Source: Penelope pileata (lineage: Eukaryota; Chordata; Aves; Galliformes; Cracidae). From it: 64,000 nucleotides of DNA. The notes under the pieces are model-generated. The model saw only the letters and a list, made by a program, of their open reading frames with translations. It searched no databases and was not told the origin of the DNA. Of the stretch, positions 45,161 to 56,200 are shown piece after piece. Each line of letters starts with the position of its first letter. The first letter of the stretch is position 1. The stretch is from NCBI GenBank assembly GCA_013396635.1, contig WBMW01005741.1, positions 562,039 through 626,038 of the forward strand, read 5' to 3'. The translations under genes were made by a program, and so were the position numbers.

Positions 45161-46115
45161 GATGGCCTCAGAGGAGTCGATACAGAGATAGTTTCACATC
45201 TCGACAGAACTTGAGCAGAGGAAGCCCTTTTCCAGGCCTGATTCTGCAGTCCTGGTTTGCTGAGTAGCTCCATTGATCTATGCAGAGCTATGCAGATAAA
45301 GGAGCGCTCTGTGCTGTATTGCTTTATTTTCAAGTAGGCCTTTCAGCTAACGTGACTTCAGTCTTCCTTCTCCCCTGATTTTTAGCCTGGTTTCATACAG
45401 AAATGTAGCTTTTAGGAGCACTCGGTCTGTCTGACAGTCTTCTGTAATTTCTGAACGCCTTGACTGATTTCAGCTAAATTGAAATCTTAAAGAAATTAAA
45501 TCCCTACAATTCTTGTGCAAATAGGAGAGGAATAACCTTGTTAGTTTTGTAGTTGCATGAACTCAGCCATAGGTTTGAGCAACAATGACTCCATCCAGAA
45601 GAGAAGCCAGCAATACCCAAGTAGTGGGGAAAAGCCTCACTTTGGAGGCTTTTCACTCTCTCAAATCTTTCTTTTTATTTATCTAAAGGCAGGGGGACAC
45701 ACAACAACCAACTCACCCTCTCAAAAAGCAGGTGTCACCAATCCCGGTGCTTGCAGAACAACTTGCTAGCCCTATTGGGCTGCACTCCGCTTCATGCCAA
45801 AATGCCATTTACAGCGTTGGACCACGCATCCAGCAGGGTCTGTGTCGTTTGCATCTTTGACCTTGTGCTTTAGAGGACAGGGAAGAAAATCCCACAGTGC
45901 CTCTGTCCAAAGGTGCGTTGCTGTGTATTGGGGTGGAAAGGTTGAGGGTGGAGGGAGGAGAACAATCCTTTGAAAATCCACTTAGGTTCCTGAAACCTTA
46001 GAACATGGTGGTTACTCTTATCTCTCTCTGCCAATCAATAGACAAGCAAGCAAGGTCTTGTTCAGGCAAGGGAATCGAGGCTCTCGAGTATTGCAGGCAG
46101 CCTGTGACTCTGAAA
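45161..46115. other. Intron 1, 45.2-46.1 kb, no gene seen
   Basis: Ordinary intron sequence without recognised elements. Confidence 0.4.
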
Positions 46116-46117
46116 GT

Positions 46118-46245
46118 GTTTGTGCTGCATTTTTTCTTTTATTCAATAGTAAATGGGGCAGGATGATGCTTAGTCAGCTTTTGTAAAGTGCTTAGAGACC
46201 CCAGGATAAAAGGTGCTCTAGGAATCCAAAGTAGCACTGTTGTTG
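46118..46245 (+). repeat. MIR/L2-type 3' end
   Basis: 'attcaatagtaaatggggca' is followed by 'ttttgtaaagtgcttagaga', 'ccccaggataaaaggtgctc' and 'taggaatccaaagta'. This is the standard order of the MIR/L2 tail (small-exponent match at the 'aaagtgctt.gaga' and 'aaaggtgct' blocks). Confidence 0.7.
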
Positions 46246-46249
46246 GTAC

Positions 46250-47635
46250 TCTCTGTTAATAACATTAGCGGGCATAGTGCTTTCTGTTCCTCTTTAAAGA
46301 CATCAGCCAAGATGCTCGTTTAGTGGCAGAGTCAATGTAACGGGTGGGTTGGTGTGCTCTCCTGAACTGGTTCATATTTGCCATCCATTGTGCTTGTTTT
46401 CAGTGGTTGGACAGAGTGGCTAAGAATGTTTGGTTTGAATTTGGTTTTCTCCAGTGGGATTTTTTGTTATTACCAGAAGCAACAATTTTGGCAAATGTCT
46501 GAGAAACTCCCCACCTTGCAGGTTCACCAGTGTGTACAGAACTAATGATGTGCTTTTGTGACTTGATGAAAATTTTAAGATATTTTCTTGAACCTTTTGA
46601 GGTTCAGATATTTTTATTTATTCCCTTCAAGTGTACTTATCGAGGGCTAGATTCAAAGAGATATTTATGTGACTCTTTATTCAGGCCTCCAGACTGTCAT
46701 TGGTTTCAGTGGCGTTACATGCCTGATACCACTTCTGTCTCTGGCTGTAGACACCTTCCTGTCTTGCAGTGGGCTTGCTGTAAGGGATGGTAAACACATG
46801 TAGTAAAGCTGGGAGTTAAGTTGAACAGAACTGTGAGTTCTCTCTGCTTTTACATATGGGTAAAGCTGCCATCCCCCAGTGTTTGCTGAAGTACCACAGT
46901 CCCATTTGCTTTTGGGTAGCCTGCAGCAATGTACACAATCGAGGATTTTCCTGTTTTTCTTTAGTACAGGCTGCATTTCCGTACATTGTGCATTTGTAAT
47001 AAGCGTGTATTGTTTGTTTGTTTAAGAACTTAGAGCCTATGCCAGAATTTTCTTTCTTGGCTTTAAACGTGACCTAAGGGTAGTTTTATTCCAGCTATAA
47101 GTGAATACAAGCATGTTTGTGTTCCCAGTGACCAAAGCTGTGAACAAGATCCGAGCTGAATCTTCAGCCCTTGCCATGTTATGTTAGGTACAGCCAGAGG
47201 GACAGACACCCAGGCACAGTAAGCCCCCTTGCCTTTTGCCATTTCAAGAGCTGGGCTGTGACTAGAGTTGTCACAGTGTTTGTAAGACAGATCACCATAT
47301 CTCTGGCCGCTAAAGGAATAAGGACCAGGAGAGGATTTGCTCTGGATATCTTTGAAATGAGAAAAGGATACCGAGCAGGTAGAAAAAAGGCTTCCATGGT
47401 CTTGTTTGCTTCAGCTTGTCCTGGGGGGGTGTTTCTTTCTTGTGTGAGATGGAGAGCAGGGCTGCATCTGGAAACCTCAGCAGTTCTGAGAGCTGGGATG
47501 TGGTTACCCTGCTGCAGGGTCTGCCTGGACAGGGTGACCCAAGGCCCCAGCAGGGGCTGATGTGAGCTGTGGGCTGCTGCTGGCAGTGTAGATGAGTGTA
47601 ATATCCCCTCTGGGGTGCTGCACTTCAGAGGCCTT
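46250..47635. other. Intron 1, 46.3-47.6 kb, no gene seen
   Basis: Unique-looking sequence. Open frames here (for example 47171-47560 + and 47760-47179 -) have no domain and no splice context. Confidence 0.4.
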
Positions 47636-47639
47636 GTGA

Positions 47640-47800
47640 GATCATGCTTCCTTTCCATAGAATGAAGGAGCAATCTTGGTTGTATTACTGGCACTGCTTC
47701 CCTCAGCACTCTAGGCTTCCCTCGGTGGTGTCCCATCCAGATATTGACTAGGGTGAACACTGCTTATCTGGGGAAATCAATGAGATGACAGCCCAAGGTA
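47640..47800 (-). repeat. 5S-rRNA-headed ancient SINE (AmnSINE1/SINE3 type)
   Basis: Read on the minus strand from 47800, the sequence parallels 5S rRNA: TCATCTCATTGAT (5S: TCTCGTCTGAT), AGATAAGCAG (GCTAAGCAG), then TATCTGGATGGGACACCACC (5S: TACTTGGATGGGAGACCGCC), then GGGAAGCCTAGAGTGCTG (GGGAATACCGGGTGCTG). This covers the internal pol III control region. The 3' continuation (below about 47690) no longer follows 5S, as expected for a 5S-derived SINE head rather than a simple 5S pseudogene. Such SINEs were active in ancestral amniotes, and several copies became regulatory elements in mammals. Confidence 0.6.
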
Positions 47801-47859
47801 CTGCAGTACGAAGACAGGCAAGGAGGATATGTATCTGTCTCTGACTTTTTTTCCACCTC

Positions 47860-48180
47860 AATAAATATGTTTCCCCAATCCAATGGCATTGTAGCAGTAT
47901 GCAGTAATTACAGTGACTGCATCCATCTACTTTGATTTAATCAGACAGATATTATATGTTAAGTATCAATTGATTATTAAAAGCATATTTGCTGATGCTT
48001 CCAAATCCACGTAATGACGCATAAACAGTTATTTACTGCATGGCTATTAAAACTCAGCAACTCAACTTGCTTTTTACAATCAGTATTTATTTAACATGCA
48101 ATGACCATCCTATCCTATTAAAACTAAATGTGTTAACAGTGTTTTGGGCACTTAATTTTAAAGCTTTTTTTTTACCGTGA
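47860..48180. promoter_or_regulatory. Homeodomain-motif-rich candidate conserved element C
   Basis: AT-rich but not simple-sequence DNA, dense in TAAT/ATTA cores: 'gtaattacagtgac' near 47903, 'tcaattgattattaaaagc' near 47966, and 'cgtaatgacgcataaac' (CRE-like TGACGCA) near 48010. No repeat is recognised. Such composition is common in deeply conserved non-coding elements around neuronal adhesion genes; conservation itself cannot be seen here. Confidence 0.3.
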
Positions 48181-48184
48181 TATC

Positions 48185-49035
48185 AAGTGATTACAAAAAG
48201 CCTTTGTCTTAGCAGGCGTTTGGTGCTATGCAAACATATTTCAGAAGAGTTGTGCTTTGATAACCTGCCGTGATGTTACCCAGGGTCACAACAGATGAAC
48301 CATTATGGTGCCCCTAGTAAAGCAGAACTTCAATGATAACGTAGTGAATTTTAAAATCCCTGTATGATCTTATGTCTTCTGTGAGGTTGAACACCCTGAT
48401 TTATGGCCAGTTCCCCTGGGACATAGAATATTGAATATCCAAAGTCAAAGAAGGTGCCTTTACTGAGCAGAATCCAGCTTCTCTATCTGGGGAAAGCAGA
48501 GCTGCTCCTTACCCCTGGTCCCAGGATATTTAATGCAATAGGCAGAGTGTTTAGACAGAGTTCTCTTAACATTGCATTAGCCAAGAGAAAAGACTGATAT
48601 GAAAACTGGGAGTAGGTCACAACTAAACTACTGCTGCTCGCCTTCCTTTCTCAGTGCAAGCTCAGGAGCTCCAGCAAATAAATTCTCACTAGTACCCTTG
48701 TTGTTTGGGTAACTGGGGCTGAGGATCCTGCGGAGGCTGGGTGCTTCTCCATAAAATAATTAGGAGTCTTGTGATGCACGGTGGCTGTTGGCTGGGCACT
48801 GTTGTGTTGTGCAGCAGTGACAGTTGGTGTGCATGGCTGGTTGTGAAGCAAGTGGGACCTGGCTCCATTCAATTCCCTGAAGTCCAAACTTTCCTCTTTC
48901 TTTGCTCCCAGGCATCATAATGCAGTTCAGGATATATTTTCTTTCCTTGCCAGAAGATGGTTGAAAGCTCCACGGCAGGGCACGCGCTCCATCTGCCTGC
49001 CCTTTCTGGAGTCTGTGGAGCTTTCTTACAATTCC
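48185..49035. other. Intron 1, 48.2-49.0 kb, nothing seen
   Basis: No gene, RNA or clear repeat recognised. Confidence 0.4.
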
Positions 49036-49300
49036 CTTATGCTTCAAAGCAAATAAATAAATATTTGCAGAGTTATTAAAGATTTATTGAAAATGCAGTA
49101 TATTTAAACCAACTTGCAAAAAAATAGATGACTGAATATTTATTATTTACATGTTAGGCATCCTCTACGCATTTATTTATTTCTCCTTAATCCAATCCGT
49201 GTTTTATAAATATTGCAAAAGACCCGTCAATAATATAACATGTTTTCATTAATCCAGAGGAATAATTAGAAGACGTTTAGGATAATATTGCTCTGTACAA
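49036..49300. promoter_or_regulatory. AT-rich candidate conserved element D
   Basis: Complex AT-rich sequence with TTTATTA, TTAATCC (twice: near 49187 and 49252, an OTX/PITX-type core) and 'ggaataattag'. It is not a microsatellite. Inferred as a possible conserved non-coding element. Confidence 0.3.
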
Positions 49301-49304
49301 ATAT

Positions 49305-51090
49305 TGCATGAGCCTGAGAAGAGAGATGTTTTGAACAACAGCTGCCATCTGCACAGCTGGGGCACATGTGAGCACCCCTCGCTGCATCACACAGCAGTGG
49401 GCAAGCCACTTGGGCGAGTGCCTTCTGTGCACTGTTCTACGTCCTCCATTTGCAGGGACAAAGTCTTTCTTTGCAAAGAGATTACTGGAGTGACGAGCCT
49501 ATTTCTCCAGGTGAGAACTGCAGCATTTTGTTGGTCTCTTCTGAACCAAGATGGTCTTCCACTCCCAATTTGTGTTCAGCTTAGTGGCATGGCGGAAACA
49601 GGATAATTGCAATTGCCCTTGCCCCATGCTGGTAAATCTACCAGATGGCACTAAATTCTGCCCCACGCTCCACAACAATGTAATAATCTTTACCAGGGAA
49701 CAATTTAGTGAGTAGGTGATTCATTACTGTGTCCTCAGAAGTAAGAACAAACTATTTGTTTTAAGATCACGAGGAACTCTCACCCCAGTCACTCATTCCT
49801 CACCCTTTTCCCACACTTGCCTCAAGTCAGAGGTTGCTGTCTCCGATCACCGTGCTTGGAATCATAGCTATAAAAGAAAGAGTTGTAGTTTGCTTTGTTC
49901 TTTTCCCAGTCCTTTTAAAAACCATGCTCACGAGGCAGAATTAGCAGTTTTATTCCCTACACTGTATTCATTAAGACTTTGACCTTCTTAATGCTGAACT
50001 TTCAATGGAGGGGACTTCCCTGGCTGCTTTACTGTCCTGTAGCACTGAGTCTTTAATGTCACGAGTACAGAAATATTTGAGCCCAAACCGCATCTAGTCT
50101 AACCATCTGTGTCTGACACTTTGGCAGAAGATTTTTGATGTCTGAGAGATGCTCATGTCTCTACTTGGAGATCCTTCTCCTAAACTAAAGAGAGTACCTA
50201 ATCCTTAACACAGATCAAGCTATGAAGTAAATGAATTTCTGGGGAGCTGTTAATTGGTTATTACAACCATGTTTTGTTTTGTTTTTAAGTGAATAGCCTG
50301 TGTGTGGGTAGGTCTAAACAATCTTTATTATGGGAAGACTGAAAGGCAGGCAGGCTGCAAGCTCAGGCGGGCAGGGTTGTCTCTGTTTGCATGTGCATTA
50401 CAGTGTTGTGCAAGCTCACCTCAGCTATTTTGGGACCAGGATAACTGTGTGTGGAAAGACCTCCTGTCAGGTTACTTAGCTGTCCAGAGAAGCAGAGCAC
50501 AGTAACATGGTCAGCATGCTGCACTAATGTGTTCATGCTTTTACTAGGACCTAAGCTAAATTATTCTGCATGACACAGACATCTTCTTTGCTGTCCAGAG
50601 CCTAGGGCCATGCAGCTCTTGCCTTTGGACAATGCAGGCTACAAATCTTAATGAATCCGGTTTGAGCTCCAGCCCTTACACAGTAATACTACTTAGCATT
50701 ATGTTCCCAAAGCCTGTAGCATACAAACTGCAGTATCCTTTGAGTCTTTCCGTGGTGCTGTGTAGGATGCAGTTTGATTGCTTGGGGAGGGGGGGAGTTG
50801 TTGAGTTGAATTTGACTGCGGGGGGGGGGAAGCCAGACCCAAAGATTAGGGCTGAAAGAATTGACTGTAACAATTGGCTAGTATAAGCAGCTAGTCTGTC
50901 ATTTTGCCTGAGGAAACAGAGTGAGACAGGGAGCATACAGACTTTATGTAAAACCCTAATAGGAATAGGACTTAGGGACATCTTGTTCCCATGGCACTGT
51001 TAAGCTCATTATTTCACCTCTATCTGCTATCCCCACAGCAGTTTTCCTTACCTACTTGTTGTTCATAGCCTTTAGATGAACACCAACTCT
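49305..51090. other. Intron 1, 49.3-51.1 kb, no gene seen
   Basis: A block at about 50080-50190 ('ccgcatctagtctaaccatc') resembles the CR1 3' end on the minus strand but is very diverged. G-runs lie at 50784-50795 and 50820-50829. Nothing coding. Confidence 0.4.
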
Positions 51091-51094
51091 AATT

Positions 51095-51262
51095 TTCAAT
51101 CATTATTTGCTATATAGTATTTCATGATCCCTTCCAAAGCCAGGGCCGGATTATTTTAGGCATCCAATGAGGAGCTAAGGCATGGTGATTTGACCAATGT
51201 CACATGTCAAGTCTCTAGCAGAGCTAATAGCTTAACCTTGGTCTCATAAGTGTCTCTTCAGT
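51095..51262 (-). repeat. Degraded MIR-type fragment
   Basis: The plus strand reads 'gatttgaccaatgtcacatg' then 'caagtctctagcagagctaa' and 'taaccttggtctcataagtg', the reverse complement order of the MIR core (tttgcccaaggtcacacag, agtggcagagc, aacccaggtct). Strongly diverged. Confidence 0.55.
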
Positions 51263-51264
51263 TG

Positions 51265-52734
51265 CCAGGCAGAACTTCATCTTCCCTTCTGCTTTCATTT
51301 CAGCTTTAATGTTGTCAATCTATTAAAACTATGCCTCCCTTCAAAACTTATGTGCCCAAATGATAAGTCAGAGGAGAAAACTAGTGTGCATCCTAGTCCT
51401 TGCCTCAAAGTTGATTCTTCTGGCTGTGTGGCTCAAGAAGTAGCAGCCGGCTGTTTTGAGTTCTCACATCATCATGCCTAGCAAGGTGCAGTGTCATCTG
51501 TTGAGTCTTTCTTGTGGTTTCACCTGAGCATTTATTACGGCAGATGAGACAGCAGCTGAAAAGGAGGCCCTTAACTGGATTGAAGGAGAATCCTAAAGAG
51601 TCAGAAAGCTTGTGATGATAAACTTAAGGGAAAAGACAAAAAGGAGGTAAAAAAAAATAATGAAAAAAAAAAACTTTTCTCAAAGGAATAACTGGAAATT
51701 CTTAGCTTGTACAGAAGTAGGTTAGAATTTCGCCTGGCCTAAGTGGAAGACAAACTGTACTTGCAGCAGGAGATGAGCAGGGTTTGGAATACAGGTGGGG
51801 GTTTGATCTGAAGCTTGTGGGGGAATGTATTAGACATATAGAAGAGCAATGGACAAATGAGGACAATTTCCATGAAAGGACCATAGAAAGATGGAGTAGG
51901 AATGTGTGACTTTCTCCATGGCTGAAACACCAAAATATAGTTCTCAGTTTGGAAATTGTAAAGACTGGATCATTATTGTAGTCCTACAAGGTTCTTAGTG
52001 CTCTAATACAACTCAAAAAAAGGCTTTTGTGCTGCATATTATCCGTCCTGTGGATAGCAGGGGGCTATGCCGTCAGGTGAGATCATGGCCCAGCAGCGTA
52101 GTTCTGTCTTCAGTGAAAGCATTGAGTCCCATTCTTGAACTGCTGCAATAAGAGTAGGAAGAACAGCAAGGTAGGCATGGAAATCATGTCACTGCATCAG
52201 CCAGGGCACGAAAACCAATACTAACTACTGATGCTCTTAGAACATCTCATCTTTTAAGTCTTGTGCCACAAACCTCTCCTTGTCTTTTCTGCTCGCTTCC
52301 TCTGGCCGTGTTGCAGCAGACTGACCTCTAGCTCCACGTGATGTTTACATGTAGCCCACCCTGTGAGAGGACTGGGATGGGTGCACTGTGAGCGGTGATG
52401 AATGAGAGCATGGCAGCAGCAGAAGGATAAGAATGGAAAGGTGATGTTAGGAAGTCCAGTGTCTTTCCATGTGCTCTGTGTTTGGAGAAAGTAGTGATTT
52501 TTGGCGGAAGGAACATTTTGAGGGAAAGAGTCAATTTTTCCCCTTCAAGTTCAAAAATGACTGTGCAAAAGAGAAGGCAAACCAGTGTGCAGGGAGCCCC
52601 TGCTGTCTCCCCTGTGTGGTGGAGGGGCAAACAATAAGCTAGGAGAAACTGCATAGAAAATGCATCCCAGTGTGAAGCAGAGGAGGCTCTGTGGGCAGAG
52701 AGATACATCGGTATTAGAAGCCGGAGAGAACACA
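51265..52734. other. Intron 1, 51.3-52.7 kb, no gene seen
   Basis: Ordinary intron sequence with A runs at 51650-51675. Confidence 0.4.
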
Positions 52735-53275
52735 CGTTGGCATATTCAATGCGTTGGCTTTTTTGGCAAACGGCTGAGCCTGGATTAATAAAATGTTCAG
52801 ATAAAAATCAGAGTTTTATTAAAGTGTGCTCACACAGCGGCAGCGCCCGGCCGTGCTCCTGGAACGTGAGCTGGAAGCCTGCCAGCCTTGCTCAGGAGTG
52901 CTGCTTATCATACCTGATAAGAAGGTCCTGCTGCGAGGGAGCGGGAAGGAGAGCGCGAGGGGAGGAGGGGAGCCTGGCAGCAGCCCGCCTGCTTCTTGGC
53001 CCGAGCCTTGCTCCGAGCCACTGGCCCGTAAGGGTTTGCCCCCTATATAAATCCAGTGCACGTTGGAGGAAAAGTACACAGAGGCTTCCAGGAGAGCAAA
53101 CAAGGCCAATTGCTCTCACGGCAGCTCCCCTCTCCTTCCTCCGCTCCCCCCGCTCCTGCCCTACTCGCGATTCCGCAGCTAGCTCAGCGCCGTATTTTAA
53201 ACGACTTTTTCTTTACTTTGTCTCTTCTCTGTCAGCTTGCTCAGTGCCAGATCTCAAAGCTAATTAAAAGGGGCA
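52735..53275 (+). promoter_or_regulatory. CpG-rich block with TATA box, candidate promoter/enhancer E
   Basis: This block has several ordered features. A perfect inverted pair TTAATAAAA (52785-52793) and TTTTATTAA (52814-52822). A palindromic double GATA site, CTTATCA (52904-52910) and TGATAAG (52915-52921), with a 4-base spacer. A CpG-rich stretch (52840-53020). Then TATATAA at 53044-53050 in a GC-rich setting, followed by a pyrimidine-rich, CpG-containing region to 53190. The TATA box would predict transcription from about 53075 on the + strand. The forward frame at 52737-53267 has no recognised domain. It could be an alternative promoter or an intronic enhancer. It does not encode the other known LSAMP signal peptide (1b type). 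Confidence 0.4.
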
Positions 53276-53279
53276 TGGA

Positions 53280-56200
53280 CTGGGCTTACATTTTTCCTTC
53301 AGTAGTGAGCTCTTGGCAGAGTTTCTGAGCTGCTAGGAATGGGACTGTGAAAAGCGAGTTGGTGCTGGCTCGGGAGTGGGAAGCCAAAAACTACCCTAGC
53401 TGCTCTGAGCAGGGAAATGAATAAAGCACAGCTGCAAGTCCTTCGACAGATAACACACAGGCATGCGAGCAGTGTTTCTCTCAGTCCTTCCTTACATATT
53501 TTACTCAAACTTTGTATCACACTTAACTCTTTCTGCCTTCCAACCCTATTCCTACTCCATGTTCCCAGAGTACTCCCGTGATCCTTGTCATCTCCATCAT
53601 GTTATGCTCTGCTTACTTGTTCCACTCTTATACCCCATGTGTGGAAATACAGCAAGGTCTGATTGCTGAGAACATCAGCAATCCCCCAGTCTCCTAGCAA
53701 AAATGGGCACTATGGATTTCAAGCCAATGCTGGAGGATAGCTAGATGAGCTTGCTGCAACACAAACCAAACTCCATGGGTCGCATTCGTCCCGTCCTGCA
53801 ACAGAAGTAATACCCTGTGATTTGCCAGGTCGGTCACTAAGCAATGATGCTTGATTTTTTCAGGCAAGCAAAAAGCAAGCTACTGTTAGGTTAATTAATG
53901 CATTCAGGAAAATTGCGGATGATGGACGTGACATTGGTATGAGCGTGCTACTTTGCAATAATCTTCCTGGCTAACTTCCAACGTTTATTCTAAGTGTGGT
54001 GTAGAGAAGAGTAAGTAGCCTTCAGATATCTTACTCAGGTCATCCTTGCTGGTGTAGTATTTTCCATTTTTAGAAATGCAAGGTGCTATTCACCCTTTGT
54101 TTGCCTTTAAATTTAAAGCCTGTTGTGTCTCTGATTTCAAAGAGCCTTAAACCAAATATGCTTAGTCTTAGTGTGAATTAGAAGAGCTACTGGCTTTGTT
54201 GAATGCCTCTAGCATGGCATAATGGCCACCTGGCACTAATTAACAATTCCCAACTGTTCCACCATCCCAGCACTGCATCCTGTGAGTCACCTGCACTGGA
54301 TTATCTGGGAAGCTGTTCCTTCTGCTTCACTAATTCAAGTATCCCAGCGAGGGGTAGGGCATGAGGAAGACAGCGCGGGAAGCAGTGCAATGTTTTCCTC
54401 GTCACAGAAGCTGCTTTCATCTCATCTGTGCAACCTTAGCAAGGAGTGGGGCTGCACCCTCTGGGATAAAAGATGTTGACGTTATTCTCTTTCCTCTTGT
54501 TCTGCACTGTTATAAAAATTCCAGGTGAATTGCCAGCTCTTCTCTCTCCATTCTGTAGCATTCACGTTGTGTGCACAAGCAGGGGGAGAGCTGTTAACGT
54601 ATTTGGGATTACCGTGTATCCACACCACTGCTCAGAGACTGTCCTGGAAGCTGGGCAACTTTCCAGTGTCTCATCTGCGGGCCTTCTGCATCTAACCCCT
54701 TACCTCCCGCTCTCTCTCCTCCACCTCCCACCCCCTAAATGTGTTTGTGCTGACGGGCCCATCTTTCCTCATCCACAGACAGGAGATGTGATTAGAGAGA
54801 ATCTAATTTGTTTGGAGTGCTCTGGCGACGGAAGGAAATTATTCTGCAGCAATATTTGCAAATGCATTCATCATAGAGTCCCTGGCAATCCGTCACCATG
54901 AGCTGATGACTTTGTGATCTTTGTGAAGGTCTGATTAAAAGTGCTTTCTAATGATCAGCCCGACTTCCTACCCTGCTACTTCAATTGTGCACCTAGAGAA
55001 AATGAAAGAATTGAGGGTAGAGGCCAGTCACGTGCTGAGCCGTTCTTTCGGTGTCTCCTGAATCCAGGCTAGACTTGGAGACCTGGTAAGGTGCCACTGA
55101 GCTGCTACCACAGTCTGTGGTCCTTCACTTTTCTGGTTTGCTTCCCATGTGTCCAACAGCCTCCTGTCTACTTTGTGCTCATTATATTTTGCCTTGCCTA
55201 GAGTGAGGAGCAGATCAGTGTAAGCCCTAGAGCTGTCTCTGCACCAGAAATACGACCTCAGACAACTTGACTGTAACATAGTCAGCAAAATTGCACATAC
55301 AGATCTTTCCCAACACCAAGAGATTGGCACCAATCAAGAAATGTGACAGAGGGAGATGACGACCTAGTGAAATGGAGTGACAGCGTAGGTGGTGTTTTTT
55401 TGTGGTATGGCAGCCCCCCAGCAGCACAATTCAGAATGTAGCACAGCGGGGTGGCTTCTCTTGTCCTGCTTGCACCAGTCCACAGACCTCAGCCAACTCT
55501 ATTTGGGGTGGTGGTTACAGAACAGAAGTGAAGTTGGAATGATTCGCTGCAAAGACAGACTAAGGCCAGCCAGATGAGAGCAGAGAGAAAGGGACAATGA
55601 CACAAGCTGTACTTTGGGCATGCAAGAGTTGGTGGATTAATCTGTCTGCAAGAGCTGAGGAAGTGAAATACCGGTATAGATCCCACCTTCACATGCAGAA
55701 TTTTTTTTTTTTTTTAACTAAACTAAATAGATTTGTTCCACATAAAGTTATGTAGCAATGGCTGCTCAAACAATGCAGATAGGGGAAGTGAGATGGAGTA
55801 GAACTGATGCTGACTGTAAACCGTGCTTCTAGTGTACTGAGTCATGTACTCGGTGTACATGACTGAGCATGGACCTGAGCATGTACATGAATGAGCCTGG
55901 ACTTCTGACTATGTCTACGGCCTGAAAAAAATGGATAGCCAACTGCCTCAGATCTGTGTTTTTGGTCTGAATCCGCTGCAGACAAACTGTTGGAGCTTTG
56001 TGTATTACATCTTTTGTAATAACTTTTCTATCAATCTCATATTTTGGGAGAGTATTCCACTCCCAGGTATTGCAGTGGATCCCATGTAGTGTTCTCCTGC
56101 TACTACTGACTTCCAAGTTAATGTGCTGGGGCTCATGTTCTTTTTCCCTCCCTCTGCTAGTCTGTACTCTAGTAGTAGCTGATCTGGGTTCAATAGATAT

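Noticed and set aside
47179..47760. 193-codon minus-strand frame
   Set aside because: No recognisable domain or splice context, and its upstream end overlaps the 5S-like SINE.
47640..47800. Functional 5S rRNA gene
   Set aside because: Only part of the 5S sequence is present and it is heavily substituted; better explained as a SINE head or pseudogene.
50060..50195. CR1 3' end on the minus strand
   Set aside because: The 'atctagtctaacc' block is suggestive, but the rest is too diverged to support a call.
52737..53267. 176-codon forward frame in the CpG-rich block
   Set aside because: GC-rich, stop-poor sequence; low-complexity composition, no signal peptide or domain, and it runs across the TATA box.
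52735..53275. LSAMP exon 1b (alternative signal peptide)
   Set aside because: No frame encodes the Leu-rich 1b-type signal peptide ending in Pro-Thr-Gly, and no matching phase-1 donor was found.
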